The position numbers and the translations under genes were made by a program. Shown one piece after another: positions 5,755-10,405 of a stretch of 10,405 bases of DNA (its first letter is position 1; every line of letters starts with the position of its first letter). The notes beneath the pieces are model-generated. The model was not told the origin of the DNA, searched no databases, and saw only the letters and a list, made by a program, of their open reading frames with translations. This DNA is from an uncultured Eubacteriales bacterium. GTDB taxonomy: Bacteria; Bacillota; Clostridia; Christensenellales; Aristaeellaceae. Location: assembly GCA_900542395.1 (NCBI GenBank), contig UQNM01000075.1:1-10405 (forward strand), given 5' to 3'.

Positions 5755-7983
5755 ATGAAAAAATCGTTCTTTTCCGTGCCGCGCACGCTTCCCCTTCACG
5801 CGCTGACGACGTTTTTGATCGGCGTGGGCTGCGTCTGGCCGCTTTCGCTGTCGCTGGGGCTGACCGCGCCGCTTTCGCTGTGCCTGACGGCCTGCGGCGC
5901 GGTGACGCTGCTCTTTGCCCTGCTGGATTGCATGCCCCGCCTGCGCGCGCTGGCCTATCCGCTGCTGCTGCTCGCCATCGGCGGGTCGGCGCTCTCCCTG
6001 CGCGGGCAGTTTTCCGCCGTCGGGGCGGCGCTGACGCTGATGGTGCACGGCCAGCCCCTCGCGCTCGCCGCCTATTCGCAGGCGCTTTCGCTGCTGCTCT
6101 CGCTCGTCTTTACAGGCATTGGCGCGTCGCTCTCCCGAAGCGAACAGGCGTTTTTCCCGTTGGCGCTGCTTGAAATCGCGCTGCTGTTCATCGTTTCGTT
6201 TCTCGGCGCGCAGATCGGCGCCGCGTCGCTGCTGCCGCTGATTCTCGCGCTGCTGCTCAGCGGCCGCGCGCCCGGCGTTCGGGCGCGGCGCATCGTGCCG
6301 CTGTGCGCCGCCATTCTGGCCGTGACGGCGCTGCTCATGCCGCTCTCCGCGCAGGTTTCGCCGGAACTGAATCAGCTTGCCCAGCGCGTCCGCCGGATGC
6401 TCGACGACTATCTCTTTTTCACCGACGCGCGCACGACCTTTTCGCTCAGCGCGACGGGCTATCAGCCGCTCGGCGTCTCTCAGCTCGGCGGCCCGGCCAA
6501 TCCGGAGGATACCCCGGTGATGCAGGTTCGCACCTCGGGGCGCGCGCTGCTTCGCGGCACGATCAAAAACGAATACGACGGCCACGCTTGGGCGGATTCG
6601 ACGTCCGGCAGGCGCTATCTGTATGTCAATCCACGCTTTTACGCGCTCCGCCGCGATCTGTTCGATCAAAAGCGCCCCAGCGACGCAATTCGCGCGCAGC
6701 TCCCCGCCGGTGAAACCATCACCGTGCTCATGCGCGCCGACGCGGCCAGCACGCTCTACCTCACCCAGCGCTTTTCGGCGCTCTCGGGGCATGACATCGT
6801 GCCGTATTTCTCCCCGGCCAGCGAGGTCTTCGGCACGCGCAGCCTCGCCTTCGGCGACAGCTACACGTTCACGGGGCTTCGTCTGAGCGGCGATACCCCC
6901 GGAATCCGCGAGGCTGTGCTGGCCGCCGCGCACCACAGCGACGCTTACGCCGACACGGTGCGCGCCGACTATCTGGCGCTGCCGGACGGCGTTGAAACCG
7001 GCGTTTACGCGCTGGCCGGGCAGATCACGCAGGACGCGCAGACGGATTTTGACCGTGCGGCCGCGCTCTGCGCCTATCTGCGCAGCGCCTACCCGTATAC
7101 GCTCGCGCAGAACGTGCCGCCCGCCGGTCGGGATTTCGTCTCCTGGTTTCTGCTGGACGAGCGGCAGGGCTACTGCACCTCCTTTGCGACGGCCATGGCG
7201 GTGATGGCGCGCATGGTCGGCCTCCCCGCCCGCTACATCGAGGGTTATGCCGCCGTTCCGGACAGCGACAGCGTGGCGCGCGTCACGCAGCAGCAGGCGC
7301 ACGCATGGGTGGAAATCTATTTTGCCGGCTTCGGCTGGCTGCCGTTTGATCCGACCCCCGGCACAAACGACGCGGGCGGCACGCTCCCCTCCGACGATCC
7401 GGAGGGCGATTCGCCCACGCCTTCCCCCTCGCCCGCGCCGGACGCATCGCCCAGCCCCACGCCGTCCCCTTCGCCCGAGCCGGACAGCACCCCCACTCCC
7501 GAGCCGGACGCGCCTGCCGATACCCCGACCCCAACCCCGCCGCCAAGCGATGACGAGCCGCCGCGCGACCCGCCCCACTGGCTCTGGCCGCTGCTGCTTC
7601 TGCTGATCTTCGCGCTTTTAGCCGCGCTGAGGCTGTATCTCTGCGCCCCCGCGCAGGTCGCCGGGCGGCAGAAAAACGCCAACGACGCGCTGCTGGTGTG
7701 GTATCGCGCCGCGGAGGACGCGCTGCTGTGCATGGGCATCGCACCCCTGCCCGGCGAAGCGCCCGCCTCGTTCCTCTGGCGCGCGCAAAGCGAGCTGCAC
7801 GACGCGGTGAAGCTGACCGGGCTGGGAAAAGCGCTCTGCGTCGCGCAATACAGCGGCCGCACACTCAAGCGCACCCAGCCGGAACGCGCGCAGAAAGTCT
7901 ACGCCGCGCTTTGTGCTCAAATGACCCCGCGGCAGAAGCTCCGGCTCTTCGCGCGGCGCTTCATCCGGGGGATTCGGCTATAA
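5755..7983 (+). CDS. Membrane-anchored transglutaminase-like protein with C-terminal DUF4129-like tail
   Basis: A 742-residue protein. The first about 200 residues hold six or seven hydrophobic segments. A likely extracellular domain follows with the transglutaminase core: GYCTSFATAMAVMARMVGLPARYIEGY with Cys474, QQAHAWVEIY with His516 and WLPFDPTPG with Asp532, a complete Cys-His-Asp triad. Residues about 537-608 are a low-complexity Pro/Thr/Ser/Asp linker, then one transmembrane helix (about 609-630) and a C-terminal helical tail with DUF4129-like look. Such proteins may hydrolyse or cross-link peptides or proteins at the cell surface; the substrate is unknown. The start at 5755 follows AAAGGCGAG, a weak ribosome binding site about ten bases upstream. 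It is the last gene of the moxR operon. No terminator is visible before the luxS promoter five bases after its stop, so read-through into luxS is possible. Confidence 0.9.
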   Translation: MKKSFFSVPRTLPLHALTTFLIGVGCVWPLSLSLGLTAPLSLCLTACGAVTLLFALLDCMPRLRALAYPLLLLAIGGSALSLRGQFSAVGAALTLMVHGQPLALAAYSQALSLLLSLVFTGIGASLSRSEQAFFPLALLEIALLFIVSFLGAQIGAASLLPLILALLLSGRAPGVRARRIVPLCAAILAVTALLMPLSAQVSPELNQLAQRVRRMLDDYLFFTDARTTFSLSATGYQPLGVSQLGGPANPEDTPVMQVRTSGRALLRGTIKNEYDGHAWADSTSGRRYLYVNPRFYALRRDLFDQKRPSDAIRAQLPAGETITVLMRADAASTLYLTQRFSALSGHDIVPYFSPASEVFGTRSLAFGDSYTFTGLRLSGDTPGIREAVLAAAHHSDAYADTVRADYLALPDGVETGVYALAGQITQDAQTDFDRAAALCAYLRSAYPYTLAQNVPPAGRDFVSWFLLDERQGYCTSFATAMAVMARMVGLPARYIEGYAAVPDSDSVARVTQQQAHAWVEIYFAGFGWLPFDPTPGTNDAGGTLPSDDPEGDSPTPSPSPAPDASPSPTPSPSPEPDSTPTPEPDAPADTPTPTPPPSDDEPPRDPPHWLWPLLLLLIFALLAALRLYLCAPAQVAGRQKNANDALLVWYRAAEDALLCMGIAPLPGEAPASFLWRAQSELHDAVKLTGLGKALCVAQYSGRTLKRTQPERAQKVYAALCAQMTPRQKLRLFARRFIRGIRL

Positions 7984-7988
7984 GATGC

Positions 7989-8017
7989 TTGCAATTCCGG
8001 CGGTAATGCGCTATAAT
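7989..8017 (+). promoter_or_regulatory. Sigma-A promoter of luxS-mtnN
   Basis: TTGCAA (7989-7994) and TATAAT (8012-8017) are spaced by exactly 17 bp. The start site should lie near 8024, giving a leader of about 43 nt. That leader is too short for a SAM or SAH riboswitch, and none is seen. Confidence 0.85.
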
Positions 8018-8066
8018 GGCGACGTTTACGGCTTTTGACGCATCGCATTTTCAGGAGGTATTCGTT

Positions 8067-8534
8067 ATGGAACAGGAAGTAACGCGCATCACCAGCTTTT
8101 CCATCAACCACGATATTCTGCTTCCGGGGTTGTATGTCAGCCGGGTCGATGGCGACGTGACGACGTATGACATGCGCACCCGCCGCCCCAACACCGGCGA
8201 TTTGATGGATAACAGCACCATGCATTCTCTGGAGCACATGTTCGCAACCTATATCCGCAACGGCGACTTGAAGGATTCCATCGTCTATTTCGGGCCGATG
8301 GGCTGCCAGACGGGCTTCTATCTGCTGGTGCGCAACGCCGATAACGCCGAGGTGCTGCGTCAGGTTCGCCTGACGCTGATGAAAATTCTGGCGCACGAGG
8401 GGCCGGTGTTCGGCGCGAGCAGCCGCGAATGTGGCAACTATCGCAGCCTGAGCCTCGCTTCGGCCAAGACAGAGGCGCAGCGCTACCTCTCCGAGCTGGA
8501 TGCGCGCCCGGTAACGTTTAAGTATGAGGAGTAA
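8067..8534 (+). CDS. luxS: S-ribosylhomocysteine lyase (AI-2 synthase) LuxS
   Basis: A 155-residue cytoplasmic metalloenzyme that splits S-ribosylhomocysteine into homocysteine and DPD, the precursor of autoinducer-2. The metal site is complete: His53 and His57 of HSLEH and Cys122 in RECGNY. Glu56 of the same motif and Cys80 of GPMGCQTGFY are the catalytic residues. The length is typical. I chose the ATG at 8067 because AGGAGGT lies seven bases upstream (8053-8059). An in-frame ATG at 8016 falls inside the promoter -10 region and cannot be the start. mtnN follows six bases after the stop. Together they convert S-adenosylhomocysteine to homocysteine. Whether AI-2 is used as a signal cannot be judged, as no receptor or uptake gene is in view. 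Confidence 0.97.
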   Translation: MEQEVTRITSFSINHDILLPGLYVSRVDGDVTTYDMRTRRPNTGDLMDNSTMHSLEHMFATYIRNGDLKDSIVYFGPMGCQTGFYLLVRNADNAEVLRQVRLTLMKILAHEGPVFGASSRECGNYRSLSLASAKTEAQRYLSELDARPVTFKYEE

Positions 8535-8540
8535 TCAAAC

Positions 8541-9224
8541 ATGATCGGTATTATTGCAGCCATGGACGTGGAGATGAAGTCCCTGCGTTCGTTTATGACG
8601 GACACGAAGACCGAGACCGTCAGCGGCATCACCTTTGTCAGCGGCACGCTCGAGGGCAAGCTGGTCGTCACGGCGGTCTGCGGCATCGGCAAGGTGTTCG
8701 CGGCGATGTGCGCCCAGACGATGATCCTGTGCTATCAGCCGGAGTGCATCGTCAACACCGGCGTGGCGGGCGCGCTTTCGGACAAGCTGAGCATCGGCTC
8801 GGTGGCGATTTCCTCCGCCGTCGTGCAGCACGACATGGATACCAGCGCCCTCGGCGACCCGCTCGGCCTGATTTCCGGCGTCAACAAGGTGCAGCTCCCG
8901 GCCGATCCGGATCTCTGCGGCCAGTTGAGCGCCTGCGCGACGGTGCTGGGCATCCGCACCGAAACCGGCGTGATCGCCTCCGGCGACCAGTTCATCTCTT
9001 CCGCCGAGCGGAAGGACGCGATCATCAAGACCTTCGGCGCGATCGCCTGCGAGATGGAAGGCGCGGCCATCGGTCAGGTCTGCTATGTCAACCGCGTTCC
9101 CTTCTGCGTGCTGCGCGCGATTTCCGACAGCGCGGACGGCTCTTCCCACATGGATTATCCGACCTTCGTGGGCATGGCGGCCGAGCAGAGCGTCAAGCTG
9201 CTGCGCACGTTCCTGAGGAACTGA
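8541..9224 (+). CDS. mtnN: 5'-methylthioadenosine / S-adenosylhomocysteine nucleosidase (MtnN/Pfs)
   Basis: A 227-residue cytoplasmic nucleosidase that removes adenine from S-adenosylhomocysteine, giving S-ribosylhomocysteine for LuxS, and from methylthioadenosine. Key residues fit the family: Glu11 near the start (IGIIAAMDVEM), NTGVAGAL, the CEMEGAAIGQV motif (Glu171-Met172-Glu173) and Asp196 in AISDSADG, the general acid. Length is usual. The ribosome binding site GAGGAG (8526-8531) lies within the last codons of luxS, nine bases before the ATG, which indicates coupling. It is the last gene of the operon and is followed by an intrinsic terminator 22 bp after the stop. Confidence 0.97.
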   Translation: MIGIIAAMDVEMKSLRSFMTDTKTETVSGITFVSGTLEGKLVVTAVCGIGKVFAAMCAQTMILCYQPECIVNTGVAGALSDKLSIGSVAISSAVVQHDMDTSALGDPLGLISGVNKVQLPADPDLCGQLSACATVLGIRTETGVIASGDQFISSAERKDAIIKTFGAIACEMEGAAIGQVCYVNRVPFCVLRAISDSADGSSHMDYPTFVGMAAEQSVKLLRTFLRN

Positions 9225-9246
9225 TTTTCCGCGCTCCGGCGCGTCC

Positions 9247-9279
9247 CCTCCGTCATCCGGCGACGGAGGTTTTCTTTTT
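9247..9279 (+). terminator. Intrinsic terminator after luxS-mtnN
   Basis: CCTCCGTC (9247-9254) and GACGGAGG (9262-9269) form a perfect 8-bp stem with a 7-nt loop, directly followed by TTTTCTTTTT (9270-9279). This is a classical rho-independent terminator and separates the luxS operon from the YitT-family gene. Confidence 0.93.
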
Positions 9280-9284
9280 CCCGG

Positions 9285-9313
9285 TTTTCTTTTCCGCGCT
9301 TTTCCCGCGTTTT
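9285..9313 (+). other. Phased T-tracts upstream of the YitT-gene promoter
   Basis: T4 tracts begin at 9290, 9300 and 9310, exactly ten bases apart, within near-repeats of the unit TTTTCC(C)GCG. Another T4 tract begins at 9285, and the plus strand has no A from 9268 to 9320. Such phasing can bend DNA and may help the promoter at 9318-9346. The pattern is seen; the effect is inferred. Confidence 0.4.
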
Positions 9314-9317
9314 CCTC

Positions 9318-9346
9318 TCGACATTCTTCGCGCGCGGCGCTATAAT
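9318..9346 (+). promoter_or_regulatory. Sigma-A promoter of the YitT-family gene
   Basis: TCGACA (9318-9323, one mismatch to TTGACA) and a perfect TATAAT (9341-9346) are spaced by 17 bp. Transcription should start near 9353, about 49 bases before the ATG. Confidence 0.8.
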
Positions 9347-9401
9347 AAGGTTCATATTCAATTCCGTTTTTTAGCGGTCAAGTGAAAGGAACAGATCTCC
9401 C

Positions 9402-10274
9402 ATGAAAACCACAGCGGCCAAGCCGATGAGCCAAATTGAACGGTATATTCTGCTGACCTTCGGCGTGTTGCTCACCGCCGTCGGCGTTTACTTTTTCAAA
9501 TTCCCGAACAACTTTTCCACCGGCGGCGTCAGCGGCCTTTCGCTGATTCTGGGGCGCGTTCTCCCCTCCCCGGTGCTGACGCCGAGCGCCTTCGTGTTCA
9601 TCATCAACATGGCGCTGCTGGTGGTGGGGTTCATCTTTCTGGGGCGCGGTTTCGCGTTCAGCACGGTGTATTGCTCGGTCGTGCTGTCTCTGGCGGTCAA
9701 CGTCATGGAGCACTTCTGGCCGCTTGATCACCCGCTGACGAACCAGCCGCTGCTGGAATTGTGCTTCGCGGTGCTGCTCCCGGCCATCGGTTCGGCGATT
9801 CTGTTCCATCTGGACGCCTCCAGCGGCGGAACGGACATCGTCGCCATGATCGTGCGCAAATATACGAGCCTGAACATCGGCACGGCGCTGATGGTCGCCG
9901 ACGCGCTGATTACGCTGGCGGCGCTTTTCTGCTTCGGTATTCAGTCCGGCCTGTTCTGCATCCTCGGCCTGCTGATGAAGTCCGTTCTGGTCGATTACGT
10001 GACCGACAGCTTCCGCATGAAAAAGTGTTTCCAGATCATCACGACGAACCCGGATCCGATCATCGACTTCATCACCGTCAACCTGCACCGCGGCGCGACG
10101 CTTGAGGACGTCTACGGCGCGTTCCACCACGAGCGCAAAACGATGATCATCACCGTCCTCACCCGCGCGCAGGCGCTGGCGCTTCGCCGCTTCATCCACG
10201 CGAACGACCCGCACGCTTTCATGGTCATCACCGCCTCGACGGAGATCGTCGGCAAGGGCTTTCTCGCCAGCTGA
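9402..10274 (+). CDS. YitT-family membrane protein (DUF161 and DUF2179)
   Basis: A 290-residue integral membrane protein of unknown function. About five or six hydrophobic segments lie between residues 15 and 200, including the family motif ASSGGTDIVAMIV (Gly142-Gly143-Thr144-Asp145). Near the N-terminus is FPNNFSTGGVSGLSLIL, also typical. Residues about 212-286 form the cytoplasmic DUF2179 domain (RGATLEDVYGAF from 230, then KTMIITVLTR and FMVITASTEIVGKGF). The family may be a transporter, but this is not established. The ATG at 9402 has AAAGGA about 11 bases upstream; a second ATG at 9426 has no ribosome binding site. The gene appears to stand alone, with its own promoter, between the luxS-mtnN terminator and an AT-richer region. 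No clear terminator follows within the window. Confidence 0.93.
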   Translation: MKTTAAKPMSQIERYILLTFGVLLTAVGVYFFKFPNNFSTGGVSGLSLILGRVLPSPVLTPSAFVFIINMALLVVGFIFLGRGFAFSTVYCSVVLSLAVNVMEHFWPLDHPLTNQPLLELCFAVLLPAIGSAILFHLDASSGGTDIVAMIVRKYTSLNIGTALMVADALITLAALFCFGIQSGLFCILGLLMKSVLVDYVTDSFRMKKCFQIITTNPDPIIDFITVNLHRGATLEDVYGAFHHERKTMIITVLTRAQALALRRFIHANDPHAFMVITASTEIVGKGFLAS

Positions 10275-10405
10275 CCGCCGTTTTCGCTTGAGCGCACTCA
10301 AAAAAAGTTAGGACTGTCAAGCTCAAACCGAACATTTCAAGAAACAACTGTCTAAGCATTTTGGATATGGGGCTTTGCCCCATCGCCCCACCAAAGGGCT
10401 TTCCG
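10275..10405. other. AT-richer intergenic end with hairpin sequence, possible dispersed repeat
   Basis: After the YitT-family gene the sequence from about 10300 to 10366 is clearly richer in A and T than the rest of the window, with no ORF. A weak 5-bp hairpin (TTGAG/CTCAA, 10288-10301) is followed by A, not T, so it is not a forward terminator. ATGGGGC-TTT-GCCCCAT (10367-10383) is a perfect 7-bp hairpin. It is followed by a second G/C-rich stretch (AAAGGGCTTTCCG) cut by the window edge, whose missing partner might complete another hairpin. ACTGTC-AAGC (10313-10322) recurs as ACTGTCTAAGC (10347-10357). It may be the start of an intergenic repeat, but no second copy is in view. Confidence 0.4.

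Noticed and set aside
5725..7578. A 617-codon open frame on the minus strand opposite the transglutaminase gene
   Set aside because: It is composed mostly of Arg, Gly, Ala and Gln with no domain or ribosome binding site, and lies opposite a conserved gene with an intact catalytic triad.
8016..8066. An upstream in-frame ATG that would lengthen LuxS by 17 residues
   Set aside because: It overlaps the TATAAT box and lacks a ribosome binding site. The ATG at 8067 has AGGAGGT at ideal distance and gives the normal family length.
9378..10301. A 307-codon open frame on the minus strand opposite the YitT-family gene
   Set aside because: It is a charged, repetitive translation without a known domain, and it also runs over the promoter and leader side of a well-supported gene.
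10288..10301. A hairpin TTGAG/CTCAA after the YitT-family gene as its terminator
   Set aside because: The stem is only five weak pairs and is followed by A, not T, on the transcribed side.
1..10405. CRISPR arrays, tRNA or rRNA genes, insertion sequences, phage genes
   Set aside because: No regularly spaced direct repeats, tRNA-like or rRNA sequence, transposase or phage protein was recognised on either strand.

Overview
The window looks like chromosomal DNA from a GC-rich member of the Bacillota (Firmicutes), most likely a clostridial lineage. The evidence is the gene families (an EndoA/NdoA-type MazF, LuxS, a YitT-family membrane protein and the MoxR/DUF58/transglutaminase trio), near-consensus sigma-A promoters with 17-bp spacers, and AGGAGG-type ribosome binding sites. 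I cannot name a genus. Codon usage is strongly GC-biased at third positions, so long shadow ORFs lie opposite most genes.

Left part (minus strand, 132-3513): one apparent operon, birA - acpS - nnr - mazF, is read leftward from a promoter at 3508-3536. BirA attaches biotin and AcpS attaches phosphopantetheine, the two prosthetic groups needed for fatty-acid synthesis. Nnr repairs hydrated NAD(P)H. The last gene is a MazF-type endoribonuclease with no antitoxin beside it. A 14-bp perfect hairpin (45-75) lies just past its end.

Centre (3530-3646): a compact divergent promoter region. The -35 boxes of birA and of the rightward operon sit in the two arms of an 8-bp perfect inverted repeat, and the rightward -10 box lies inside a second, 7-bp palindrome. 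This is the most suggestive regulatory structure in the window.

Middle (plus strand, 3647-7983): an operon for a MoxR AAA+ ATPase, a DUF58 membrane protein and a large membrane-anchored transglutaminase-like protein with a Pro/Thr/Ser-rich linker. This is a widespread trio whose biochemical role is poorly defined. The first two genes overlap by 4 bp.

Right (plus strand, 7989-10274): luxS and mtnN form a two-gene operon with its own promoter and a good intrinsic terminator. Together they recycle S-adenosylhomocysteine to homocysteine, releasing adenine and the AI-2 precursor DPD. A separate YitT-family membrane protein gene follows, with its own promoter preceded by helically phased T-tracts. 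The last ~100 bp are AT-richer and end in hairpin-forming sequence cut by the window edge, possibly the start of a dispersed repeat.

Most of the window is ordinary core genome. I did not find a convincing new system. The points worth checking are the divergent operator, the antitoxin-less MazF and the hairpin-rich right end. No gene-free stretch exceeds 300 bp; the largest gap is the 216-bp divergent region.
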